From Actinomycetota bacterium (GTDB lineage: Bacteria > Actinomycetota > Thermoleophilia > Gaiellales > F1-60-MAGs149), in contig CANKHS010000009.1 of NCBI GenBank assembly GCA_947481755.1, positions 1-19,635 on the forward strand: DNA of 19,635 nucleotides. Reading direction: 5' to 3'. Of this stretch, positions 7,314 through 14,749 are shown piece after piece. The stretch's first letter is position 1, and each line of letters starts with the position of its first letter. Made by a program: the position numbers and the translations under genes. The notes under the pieces are model-generated. The model ran no database searches. It was not told the DNA's origin and saw only the letters and a program-made list of their open reading frames with translations.

Positions 7314-8225
7314 ATGCGTGCCCTCCTGATCGTCAATCCCGTCGCTAGCCGAGTCAACTCGGCGGTTGAGCGCACCGCTCAACGCGAACTCGAGGAGTCC
7401 GTCACGATCGAAGTGGTCCGCACGACGCGTCCGCTCGAAGCTGCTGATTTGGCCCGCAAGGGCGTTGACGAAGGCTTTGACGCTGTGATCGTGCTCGGTG
7501 GTGACGGCACCGCCAACGAGGTGCTCAATGGCATCGGTGCCGAGGTGCCGATTGGCCTCCTGCCGGGAGGTGGTACGAGTGTGATGTCCCGTAATCTCGG
7601 CCTCCCCCCCTCGATCCCAGCAGCTGCACGGCGGCTTGCCGTCGCCTTGCGTGAAGGCACAGAGCGTCACGTGCGTGTCGGTCGTATTAATGGCCGCCGC
7701 TTCGCCTTCAATGCCGGCGTTGGTCTTGACGCCGAGGTCGTTCGTCGTGTCGATGGCCGCGAGCGCACCTCGAAGCGTCGCCGCTCGCCGGACGTCGTCT
7801 ATGCCCGTGAACTGCTCAAACTCGTCGCCCGGGGCTCATTTAGCCATCCACACATCACACTGCATGCGGGCGGCCAGACCGACCGTGTCGCGTTCGTGAT
7901 CGCCGTCAACCTCGCACCCTGGTCGTACATCGGAGCGTTTCCGCTCGACCTTGCCCCGAGTGCCACCGCCGATGGTGGTCTCGACATCGTCGCCCCTCGC
8001 CGCATGTACCGCCGCGATGTCGCGGGTTTCGCGCAGCGTCTGCTGGTCGACCATCGCCACGCGCGCGGCAGTGGCGATCCACGCGTGGGCTACTGGCACG
8101 ACGTGTCGACTGTCGAACTGCGCTGTGACTTTCCGTTTCCCGCTCAAGCAGACGGCGATGATCTCGGCGATGTCATGGACGTCTTGATTGATGTGGACCG
8201 TGAAGGCGCGCGCTACCTGATCTGA
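7314..8225 (+). CDS. Diacylglycerol/sphingosine-kinase-family lipid kinase
   Basis: A 303-residue soluble or membrane-associated kinase of the DagK/YegS family, which phosphorylates diacylglycerol or related lipids with ATP. The N-terminal domain has MRALLIVNPVASR and the nucleotide-binding LGGDGTANEVLNGIG (61-75). The usual second motif (PxGTxNDFAR) is altered here to LLPGGGTSVMSRNLGLP (82-98). FAFNAGVGLDAEVV begins the second, beta-rich domain. Near the C-terminus the family DGE motif, which holds the general base, reads ADGDD. ATG 7314 is the natural family start; I see no Shine-Dalgarno and no well-placed -10 box. It is followed after 16 bases by the membrane protein gene and then a glycosyltransferase, suggesting a role in lipid or lipoglycan synthesis. 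The exact lipid substrate cannot be read from the sequence. Confidence 0.86.
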   Translation: MRALLIVNPVASRVNSAVERTAQRELEESVTIEVVRTTRPLEAADLARKGVDEGFDAVIVLGGDGTANEVLNGIGAEVPIGLLPGGGTSVMSRNLGLPPSIPAAARRLAVALREGTERHVRVGRINGRRFAFNAGVGLDAEVVRRVDGRERTSKRRRSPDVVYARELLKLVARGSFSHPHITLHAGGQTDRVAFVIAVNLAPWSYIGAFPLDLAPSATADGGLDIVAPRRMYRRDVAGFAQRLLVDHRHARGSGDPRVGYWHDVSTVELRCDFPFPAQADGDDLGDVMDVLIDVDREGARYLI

Positions 8226-8229
8226 CCCG

Positions 8230-8235
8230 TACGAT
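8230..8235 (+). promoter_or_regulatory. -10 box for a leaderless start inside the lipid gene cluster
   Basis: TACGAT, six bases, then ATG at 8242. It sits in the 16-base gap after the lipid kinase stop. It suggests an internal promoter, although readthrough from upstream is likely too. Confidence 0.48.
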
Positions 8236-8241
8236 TCGCCT

Positions 8242-8778
8242 ATGGACAACCTCGTCGCTATTAGTCAAAGCTTCGGTCTCGCCGTCGCCTGCGGCCTCGC
8301 TGCCGTACTCCCCCTTGGTGTGCTTGCCGTTGCCGCGTTGCTCGGGTGGCTTCCCGGAAGCGTCGCAATCGCCGCAGAGAGCCCAATCTTGATCGTCGGC
8401 TGGGCCGGCGGTCTCGTTGAGGCCGCTGCCCGCGCGGTCCTCCCCATCCCGGTGCGTATTGGTCTGAGTGGTCTGGGTGGAGCTGTCGCGTGCGAGCTTT
8501 CGCTCGGCCACATCCTTCCCTTTGTCGGCCTTTTGCTGGGCTCGGCAATTGGCGCCGGCACCGCGTGGACGACAACGCGCATGGTCGATCGTGCGATTGC
8601 CAGCGGCGGCCCACGCTGGGGTGTCACGGCACTCGTTGGTGGTGCCAGCATCGTCGTTGCGGCGCTGGCGATTATCCCCGTCGTCGGACTCATCCTCGTG
8701 GGCATTGTGATCTGGGTTGGCATGCGATCGCGCAAGGATGACCAGGGGCGCTACGCCGGACTCCGCGTTCTGCGATGA
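8242..8778 (+). CDS. Polytopic membrane protein, possibly DUF4126-like
   Basis: A 178-residue protein, nearly all hydrophobic, with about five membrane segments (roughly 8-38, 48-66, 70-88, 90-110 and 124-160) and a short basic tail (MRSRKDDQGRYAGLRVLR). The opening, with GLAVACGLAAVLPLGVLAVAALLGWLP, and the repeated Gly-rich helices recall DUF4126 membrane proteins, but I hold this only loosely; no catalytic motif is visible. The C-terminal part (IIPVVGLILVGIVIWVGMRSRK) looks like a final helix followed by a positive-inside tail. Its stop overlaps the start of the downstream glycosyltransferase (ATGA), so the two are almost surely translated together and may act together in the membrane. Confidence 0.75.
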   Translation: MDNLVAISQSFGLAVACGLAAVLPLGVLAVAALLGWLPGSVAIAAESPILIVGWAGGLVEAAARAVLPIPVRIGLSGLGGAVACELSLGHILPFVGLLLGSAIGAGTAWTTTRMVDRAIASGGPRWGVTALVGGASIVVAALAIIPVVGLILVGIVIWVGMRSRKDDQGRYAGLRVLR

Positions 8779-10811
8779 CCCTTCGCCGCCTCGTTATTGC
8801 GGCACTGTTCGTGCTGCTCCTGGCGGTTACTCCCGTCGCGGCAAACGCCGCGTCACCAAAACTCTCTTCCTTTCAGGCTGAGCAACTCGCGCGGGATGCC
8901 ACGGGTATCACCGCCTTGATGCTGAAGTACCCACTGTCTCAGTGGTCGTGCGTCTTCACCGGCGAGACCGCCTTCTGGAACTGCTCGCTGAATGCCGCCT
9001 CGGACGGACAGTCGGTCGCGATCGTCAAAATCTACGATCCTGCCAAACGCGTCTGGAGCGTCACGATCCCCCGCAACGGTGCTCCGGCCACACGCCTGAC
9101 GGAGAAGACCGCAACCGCGCTCGCCGCCAAGGACCCCAAGGCAGCTAGTTGGATCGCCCGCTACCGCGACCACGGCCTCCCGGTGCGCTCATTCGCAAAC
9201 CTTGATCTCGGCACTTGGCGGGTCAAGTGGTTTAGCAACGCCGCCGAGATCGCTGAGGTCGGCGTGCTCGATACCACGGAGACGATCTCCTATGTCCGCA
9301 CTGGTCCACAGGTCGCCTGGTCGATGGCGCGAGGTGGTCAGGGCTTCGGACAAAAAATCAACGAGCCGTGGGCGATTGGCACGCTCATCATCATCTTCGC
9401 CCTCGTCATGCTCGACTGGCGACGACTGCGCTCGTGGCGCACCCTTGACATCTTCGCGATCGTCTCCTTGGCCGCGTCGCTCTGGTGCTTCAACCGCGGC
9501 CTGATCTTCTGGGCAGTGCCCCTGCAATACCCGCCCCTGGTCTACCTGCTGGCACGAATGATCATGATCGGCACCGGTCGTAGCGCTCGACCTGCCTTCA
9601 CAACACGCCTGCCGTTCTGGGTGATGGTGGTCTTGGTGCTCGTCTTAGCCGGCGGTCGAGTCGGCTTCAACGCCTACTCCTCGAATGTCGTCGACGTCGG
9701 GTATGCGGGTGTCGTTGGTGCCGATCGCATCCTCGACGGTCGTAGTCCCTACGGCAATTTTCCGACCAAGACTCCCACCCCCTGCGGTACCCGCTACTCG
9801 GATGGCAATTACAGCGGCTACGTCCAACCGAATGGACACTGCGAGACCGCGATCGAGCGCGGCGACACGTATGGACCCGCCATGTATGCCGCCTATCTGC
9901 CTGGCGTCGCAGCCCTTGGCTGGACCGGGCGCTGGGACGATCTGCCGAGTGCGCACTTTACGACCGGCTTCTTCGATCTCCTCGCCGGGATTGGGCTCGC
10001 CGTGTTTGGCTGGCAATTTGGTGGCCGCCGCCTAGCGGCTGCGATGGCCCTGTTTTGGTTCGCCGTGCCCTGGACGGCGTACACCTTTATGAGCGACTCC
10101 AACGACACGATCGTGGCTGCGTATCTCGCCTGGAGCGCTGCCCTGATCGCCCGTCCGGTCGGGCGTGGCGCCTTCGTCATGCTGGCAGCGCTGGCCAAGT
10201 TTGCGCCGCTGATTCTGCTGCCCCTGTGGCTACGCCTCGATCGCCAACCCCCACCGCCCCGCGGTGAATGGGTATACGGCGCGCCTGCGCTCCAACAAAC
10301 CAGAGCCGCGCGCGTCTGGTCGTCCGTGCGCCCTGGCCCAGGCTCTGGACGAACGCTGCTTGGCATGGCGATCGTGACCATCGTGCTGGCCGCAATGCTG
10401 ATGGCACTCGATGGAACCGGTGCGTTGCGCACGTTCTGGGATCGCACCTTCGGCTGGCAGCTCGACCGCCCCTCGCCGTTCTCGATCTGGGACTGGGGCG
10501 AGTACCCCGGCTTTCCGAACCTCGCCATCGTCCAGAAGATCCTCAAGGCTGCGCTCGTCTTCGGCGCCATCGCCCTGTTCTTCATCCCCCGTCGACTGGA
10601 TGCCACGCGCGCATTAGCCCTGGCCGGCGCGCTGATGATCGGATTCCAACTCGTATTGACTCATTGGATGTACCTCTACCTGCCGTGGGTCATGGTCTTC
10701 GTCGCGATTGCGCTCCTCGCACCGCGTGCCGGCATGCCCCGTACCCGACGCGCCAACGAGCTCGACAGTGCACTCCCGCGTCGCGAACGCCAGCTCGTCG
10801 CCGGCGACTAG
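8775..10811 (+). CDS. GT87-like integral membrane glycosyltransferase with exported PepSY-like N-terminal domain
   Basis: A 678-residue protein. A signal peptide (1-25, ending VAANA) leads into an exported domain (26-190) holding Cys59 and Cys70 and two similar segments, QSVAIVKIYDPAKRVWSVTI and TWRVKWFSNAAEIAEVGVLDTTETISYV, that resemble tandem PepSY units. About ten membrane helices follow (from 200). The loop after the helix ending near 300 carries VDVGYAGVVGADRILDGRSPYGNF (305-329) and DTYGPAMYAAYLPG (364-377), which match DUF2029/GT87 polyprenol-phosphate-dependent mannosyltransferases; Asp307 is a candidate catalytic residue. Loop cysteines 337 and 356 may pair. The acceptor is unknown; a lipoglycan or wall glycan is likely. 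The ATG overlaps the upstream stop as ATGA. The gene abuts the convergent YmdB gene with one base between. Confidence 0.8.
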   Translation: MTLRRLVIAALFVLLLAVTPVAANAASPKLSSFQAEQLARDATGITALMLKYPLSQWSCVFTGETAFWNCSLNAASDGQSVAIVKIYDPAKRVWSVTIPRNGAPATRLTEKTATALAAKDPKAASWIARYRDHGLPVRSFANLDLGTWRVKWFSNAAEIAEVGVLDTTETISYVRTGPQVAWSMARGGQGFGQKINEPWAIGTLIIIFALVMLDWRRLRSWRTLDIFAIVSLAASLWCFNRGLIFWAVPLQYPPLVYLLARMIMIGTGRSARPAFTTRLPFWVMVVLVLVLAGGRVGFNAYSSNVVDVGYAGVVGADRILDGRSPYGNFPTKTPTPCGTRYSDGNYSGYVQPNGHCETAIERGDTYGPAMYAAYLPGVAALGWTGRWDDLPSAHFTTGFFDLLAGIGLAVFGWQFGGRRLAAAMALFWFAVPWTAYTFMSDSNDTIVAAYLAWSAALIARPVGRGAFVMLAALAKFAPLILLPLWLRLDRQPPPPRGEWVYGAPALQQTRAARVWSSVRPGPGSGRTLLGMAIVTIVLAAMLMALDGTGALRTFWDRTFGWQLDRPSPFSIWDWGEYPGFPNLAIVQKILKAALVFGAIALFFIPRRLDATRALALAGALMIGFQLVLTHWMYLYLPWVMVFVAIALLAPRAGMPRTRRANELDSALPRRERQLVAGD

Positions 10812-10812
10812 C

Positions 10813-11589
10813 TCAGGCAGAGCGCCGGAACGCCTCGGCACTGGTGGCGCGACCATCGTCATCACACGTAATCAGAATGCCTTCGAGCCGCACGTCTTCG
10901 GACGCAGGCTCAAGCCGTTGCGGCTGTTGCAAAATAAAGCGGCGCAACGAGAGTTCTTTCTTCGCGCCGATCACTGAGTCATGTGGCCCGGTCATACCCG
11001 CGTCGGTGATGTACGCGGTTCCACCCGGTAAGACTCGGGCGTCGGAGGTCTGGACGTGTGTATGCGTTCCGAGCACGGCCGTCGCCCGTCCGGCGAGGTG
11101 CCACCCCATCGCGATCTTCTCGCTGGTCGCCTCCGCATGAACATCAATCAGCACAATCGGCGTCGATCGATGGGCCTCATCGAGCAACGCGTCAATGACA
11201 GAAAACATCGACTGCGCGGGCTCCATCGTGAACGACCCCAGCAGATTGATGACGGCAACGTGCTGCCCATTGCGCGTCGGCACGATCTGCAGACCCCTGC
11301 CCGGCAACTTGTCGAGCAGGTTTGCGGGGCGCACAACACGATCGGCCTCAATCAGATACGGACCGATCTCTTTTCGTCGCCATAGGTGGTTGCCGAGTGT
11401 CAGGCAGTCCGCACCGGCCGCCAGCAGACGCTCGGCAAGCTTTGGCGTAAGACCCGCGCCATCGGCCGCATTCTCGGCGTTGACCACCACGCAGTCGAGC
11501 TCGAGCTCTGCGCGCAAGAGCCGCAGCTTCGACTCGATCGCGGACACGCCGGGAGCGCCGTACACATCGGCCAGAAAGAGGATCTTCAC
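10813..11589 (-). CDS. ymdB: YmdB-family (TIGR00282) metallophosphoesterase
   Basis: A 258-residue calcineurin-like phosphoesterase of the YmdB family; the B. subtilis member hydrolyses 2',3'-cyclic nucleotides. Family blocks are VVVNAENAADGAGLTPK (34-50), LTLGNHLW (63-70), DVHAEATSEKIAMGWHL (149-165), VLGTHTHVQTSDARVLPGGTAYITDAGMTGP and DSVIG. Metal ligands Asp8, Glu39, Asn40, Asn67, His151, His176 and His178 are present. Two family positions differ: the opening GD reads AD (LFLADVYGAPG) and the NHxWD motif reads NHLWR, with Arg71 for Asp. Whether this alters substrate use is unknown. The GTG start overlaps the stop of the upstream gene (GTGA), so the two are probably coupled. It is the last gene of the PBP cluster and meets the convergent glycosyltransferase gene. 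Confidence 0.9.
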   Translation of the reverse strand: MKILFLADVYGAPGVSAIESKLRLLRAELELDCVVVNAENAADGAGLTPKLAERLLAAGADCLTLGNHLWRRKEIGPYLIEADRVVRPANLLDKLPGRGLQIVPTRNGQHVAVINLLGSFTMEPAQSMFSVIDALLDEAHRSTPIVLIDVHAEATSEKIAMGWHLAGRATAVLGTHTHVQTSDARVLPGGTAYITDAGMTGPHDSVIGAKKELSLRRFILQQPQRLEPASEDVRLEGILITCDDDGRATSAEAFRRSA

Positions 11590-12395
11590 GAGGCAGCCAC
11601 TGCCGTCGCCGGACGGACCTCGATGTGCAGACGGTTCCCTCCGTCTTGCGTGTACTTGCTGAGCAGCGGGTCGAGCACACCCGTGATATCGACGACCCGT
11701 CCGAGCTTGGTCCAGGCCTCGGGTCGCGTCGAGACTGGCGTGCCGACCGAGAGTTTCGGGTCGGACTGGATCCCCGTAGCAATCACGACTACGCCCGGAT
11801 TCGCGATCGGTTCGATCGCGATCTGATCGCCATACGCTGTGCCCTCAACGATCAGCGGCGTAATCGAAAGCACCTTGCCATCGACCGGAGAGTACGTATC
11901 TGTGCCAACGGGAGCACCAATATCGACCGAGTTCGGATCCCCATCGACCTGATAATCGGGTCCGCCTGCCGTATCCCCGGCGAACGAGGAGATGATCCGC
12001 GCCACGATGCCCTCGTCGAGTGGTTGGCCAACCGGCTCGAGGGGCAAGGCGTCCGCGCCTGCGACGGGGTGAAAGAGGATCGCGGTGATACGCGACTGCT
12101 GGACAGGCACGAGCAACACCACCTGGTCTTGTCGAGCGAGTGTCTGCGGGCGAGGCGCGCCAGACGGCAGGATGCGGGTAGCGGGCGCGAGTGAGGGGAT
12201 GAAGTTGACTCCACCAAAGTGGACCAGCTGAAGTCCGCCAACCACCACGATGCCAAGCACCAGTGCGCAGGCCACCCAGAGGCGCGCACGACTCGATTTC
12301 CGCACCGGCATGGTGGGTGGCGGTAGAAGGATGTCGATGCCCGACCCCGTCAACTCCACGGTCGCAACATCGGCCTGCTCATCGTGCACGACCAT
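11586..12395 (-). CDS. Membrane-anchored protein with a degenerate LytM/M23-like domain
   Basis: A 269-residue protein: a cytosolic N-terminus (1-38), one membrane helix (39-60), a linker (61-100), then an extracytoplasmic domain. In the latter, VDIGAPVGTDTYSPVDGKVLSI (157-178), YGDQIAIEP (188-196), LSVGTPVSTRPEAWTKLGRV (215-233) and NRLHIEVRP (254-262) follow the order of blocks in M23 (LytM) endopeptidases. The zinc ligands seem lost: the HxxxD motif has no His, and the final HLHFEVR is RLHIEVR here, leaving only His257. A non-enzymatic regulator or wall-binding role, like EnvC/NlpD-type factors, is therefore an inference. The ATG follows TACACT by six bases. It sits 30 bases after the penicillin-binding protein gene and overlaps the YmdB gene. 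Confidence 0.72.
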   Translation of the reverse strand: MVVHDEQADVATVELTGSGIDILLPPPTMPVRKSSRARLWVACALVLGIVVVGGLQLVHFGGVNFIPSLAPATRILPSGAPRPQTLARQDQVVLLVPVQQSRITAILFHPVAGADALPLEPVGQPLDEGIVARIISSFAGDTAGGPDYQVDGDPNSVDIGAPVGTDTYSPVDGKVLSITPLIVEGTAYGDQIAIEPIANPGVVVIATGIQSDPKLSVGTPVSTRPEAWTKLGRVVDITGVLDPLLSKYTQDGGNRLHIEVRPATAVAAS

Positions 12396-12401
12396 GGGGC
12401 G

Positions 12402-12407
12402 AGTGTA
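12402..12407 (-). promoter_or_regulatory. -10 box for a leaderless start (M23-like gene)
   Basis: TACACT on the minus strand, six bases, then ATG at 12395. The identical hexamer at the same spacing precedes the DUF151 gene at 17147. It lies in the 30-base gap after the penicillin-binding protein stop. Confidence 0.55.
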
Positions 12408-12425
12408 CCCGCGCTGCGCGCTGGC

Positions 12426-14555
12426 CTACGGCACCGCAGCCGCAGTTGTGCTCGGCTGAGTGGCTTCAGGCGCAGTCGTGGTCGGAGGAACAGCGGTTGT
12501 CGCCGTACTGGCCGGTGCAGCCGGCACGGTGACTGTTTTCTGCGGCGGTGGCATCGAGAGCGTCAGGTCGGGCGCGGATACCGTCGAGACAATGCGGTTC
12601 TCGAACTGGGAGGAGAAATTGCTCCAGGCCACGGGTGTTTTGGGTGCAGCAAAGTTGGCCGGAGGGGTGCCCTCAAGTGCGGAATCCATGTAGTTGTGCC
12701 AGATGTCAGCCGGCAGTGTTGGGCCGGAGACCGCTCCAACACCCTCGATGTTGTAGAGCGATTTCGTCTCGTCGGGGTAGCCAATCCAGACGCACGTTGC
12801 GAGCGTTGGTGTGAAGCCGCAGAACCAGGCGTCGGTGTGATTATCCGTCGTACCTGTCTTGCCCGCCTCGGGACGATCATCCGACATCAAGGCGCCGGTG
12901 CCCGTGCCCGAGTGCATATTCTCGCCAAGAATCCGCGTCACCTCTGCAGCCACACCGTCCTGGATCACCCGCACGCCACGGTTACGCGTACCCAGCAATT
13001 GCTTGCCCTCCGCATCCCGTACCGACTTGATCGCCGTTGGTGGGTGATAGACACCACCGTTGGCAATGGTCGCGTAGACCGTCGCCATTTCCAACGGCGA
13101 GACACCGTCAGCACCGAGCGTCAGCGAGGGCACTGGCTCAAGCGGCGACGTTCGCACGCCAAGCCGATGCGCCATGTCGACAATGTTGGCCGGTCCGACG
13201 TCGATTGCCAGTTGAGCGTAGACCGTGTTGTCAGAGGCGAGCGTGGCATTTTCGAGCGAGACGGCTCCCGCGTATTCGCCTCCGGCGGTGGCAACGTCCC
13301 ACGTGGGCGAGTTGGCGTCCGGACGCCACGAGAACGGCGCAGACATGTAGGTTGTGGCGCTCGGGTCGATGCCCTGCTCAATCGCTGTCGCGAGCGTGAT
13401 GGTCTTGAATGTGGACCCTGGCTGACGGCGACTTTGCGACGTCAGGTCAAACTGGTCTGTGCGGAAGTAACGCGTCGACGCCATCGCAACGATCTCGCCG
13501 GTCTTGGGGCGAATCGAGACAATCGCCGCATCCGGATCACCGGGAGTCGGCAGGACCTTCTTCATGGCGGCCCGTGCCTTGGCCTGCAGAACCGGATCAA
13601 GCGTCGTGTGAATTTGCAGCCCACCAGCACGGACGGCCGCCTCGCCAAAATCGGGCTCCTTGGACAGCTCGTTGGCGACGTAGCGGACGAAAAAGCTCTC
13701 CTTGACGGCGCCGTAGACGTGCCCACGCTTGAGATGGAGGGGAGTCGCAGCCGCCTTCCGCCTCTGTGCGGCCGTGATGACACCCGTCTCTTGCATGGCC
13801 TGCAGGACCTGCGCTCGCCGTGCGATCGCGGCCTTGGGGTTGTGGTACGGGTCGTATTGACTCGGCAACTGCGGAAGGCCTGAGAGCAATGCGGCCTCTG
13901 GCAGTGTCAGCTCCTTCGCCGTCTTGGCGAAGTACGTCTGTGCTGCCGCCTCGACCCCATACGCGTTATTGCCGTAGAAGACGGTGTTCAGGTACGCCGT
14001 CAGGATCTCGTCTTTGGAGAAACGATCCTCCAGCTGAATCGCCAGCAGCGCCTCACGGATTTTACGATCAAAGGTGTGTTGCTTGACGATGTAGATCTGT
14101 GAGATCAGCTGCTGCGTCAACGTCGAGCCACCCTGGACGATATGTCCGGCAGCGATATTGCTCGCCATGGCGCGCACGATGCCCTGTGGGTCGATTCCAC
14201 CGTGCTGATAGAACCGGCGGTCCTCGATCGCGACGGTTCCCTTCTTGACCCAGGGGGAGATCTCTCCCGACTTGACTGGTTGGCGGTTCTCATCGTTGGC
14301 AAGGACGCCAAGGCTGTTCCCGTTGTCGGCGTAGACCGTGCTGTTCGCGCCGATCTCGCGGGCCTTAATCGCGTCGAGCGTCGGCAGGTCCCCGAGGTAA
14401 CGGGCCGCACCAAAGAGCAGCAGTCCAGCCGTCACAGAAGCAGTTACGGCGAGGACGATAAAGGCGGTGGCAAAGGCGCTCCTGCGTCCGGTGCGCTTGC
14501 GCTGTCCCTTGTTCCGTTTGCGCCGCGAGACGCCCTTGCCGACGTTTTCAGGCAT
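12426..14555 (-). CDS. Class A penicillin-binding protein (transglycosylase-transpeptidase)
   Basis: A 709-residue bifunctional peptidoglycan synthase. A very basic cytosolic tail (GVSRRKRNKGQRKRTGRR) and one membrane helix (about 27-50) precede the GT51 glycosyltransferase domain, which has VAIEDRRFYQHGGIDPQG (Glu111 catalytic), QGGSTLTQQL and RKIREALLAIQLEDRFSKDEIL with YLNTVFYGNNAYGVEAAA. The transpeptidase domain has all three penicillin-binding motifs: STFK (Ser381 nucleophile), SDN (441-443) and KTGTT (566-570). The tail (last 50 residues) is rich in Pro, Thr and Ala. ATG 14555 is preferred because AGGTG lies six bases before it; GTG 14564 in the same frame falls inside that ribosome site. 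It heads the cluster with the degenerate M23-like and YmdB genes and is divergent from the lipoprotein gene. Confidence 0.95.
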   Translation of the reverse strand: MPENVGKGVSRRKRNKGQRKRTGRRSAFATAFIVLAVTASVTAGLLLFGAARYLGDLPTLDAIKAREIGANSTVYADNGNSLGVLANDENRQPVKSGEISPWVKKGTVAIEDRRFYQHGGIDPQGIVRAMASNIAAGHIVQGGSTLTQQLISQIYIVKQHTFDRKIREALLAIQLEDRFSKDEILTAYLNTVFYGNNAYGVEAAAQTYFAKTAKELTLPEAALLSGLPQLPSQYDPYHNPKAAIARRAQVLQAMQETGVITAAQRRKAAATPLHLKRGHVYGAVKESFFVRYVANELSKEPDFGEAAVRAGGLQIHTTLDPVLQAKARAAMKKVLPTPGDPDAAIVSIRPKTGEIVAMASTRYFRTDQFDLTSQSRRQPGSTFKTITLATAIEQGIDPSATTYMSAPFSWRPDANSPTWDVATAGGEYAGAVSLENATLASDNTVYAQLAIDVGPANIVDMAHRLGVRTSPLEPVPSLTLGADGVSPLEMATVYATIANGGVYHPPTAIKSVRDAEGKQLLGTRNRGVRVIQDGVAAEVTRILGENMHSGTGTGALMSDDRPEAGKTGTTDNHTDAWFCGFTPTLATCVWIGYPDETKSLYNIEGVGAVSGPTLPADIWHNYMDSALEGTPPANFAAPKTPVAWSNFSSQFENRIVSTVSAPDLTLSMPPPQKTVTVPAAPASTATTAVPPTTTAPEATQPSTTAAAVP

Positions 14556-14736
14556 GCGGAGCACCTGCTGGGTTACTCAGAAAAAACAAAGACTTCACGA
14601 CTCGCACGCTATCACCGGGTTTTTCGAGGGTTTTGTCTGCTGCGCGCGGGCTTACTTGCTGCGGAGAACACACAGAACGAACCTTGCCGTCTGCCTTTTC
14701 GGCGACGCTCAATCCTGTCCTGCCCCGCCCCAGCGG

Positions 14737-14742
14737 TACCAT
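14737..14742 (+). promoter_or_regulatory. -10 box that decides the lipoprotein start
   Basis: TACCAT, seven bases, then GTG at 14750. The in-frame ATG at 14741 overlaps the box itself, so if this promoter is real, translation must begin at GTG 14750. No Shine-Dalgarno precedes either codon. Confidence 0.45.
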
Positions 14743-14749
14743 GCGGGGC

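Noticed and set aside
12384..13883. Plus-strand open frame of 499 codons
   Set aside because: Antisense to the class A PBP, whose three penicillin-binding motifs and GT51 motifs are intact on the minus strand.
14633..14749. Longer N-terminus for the lipoprotein gene (start at 14633)
   Set aside because: It would place about 35-40 non-hydrophobic residues before a signal peptide with a lipobox; the signal peptide begins properly at 14750.
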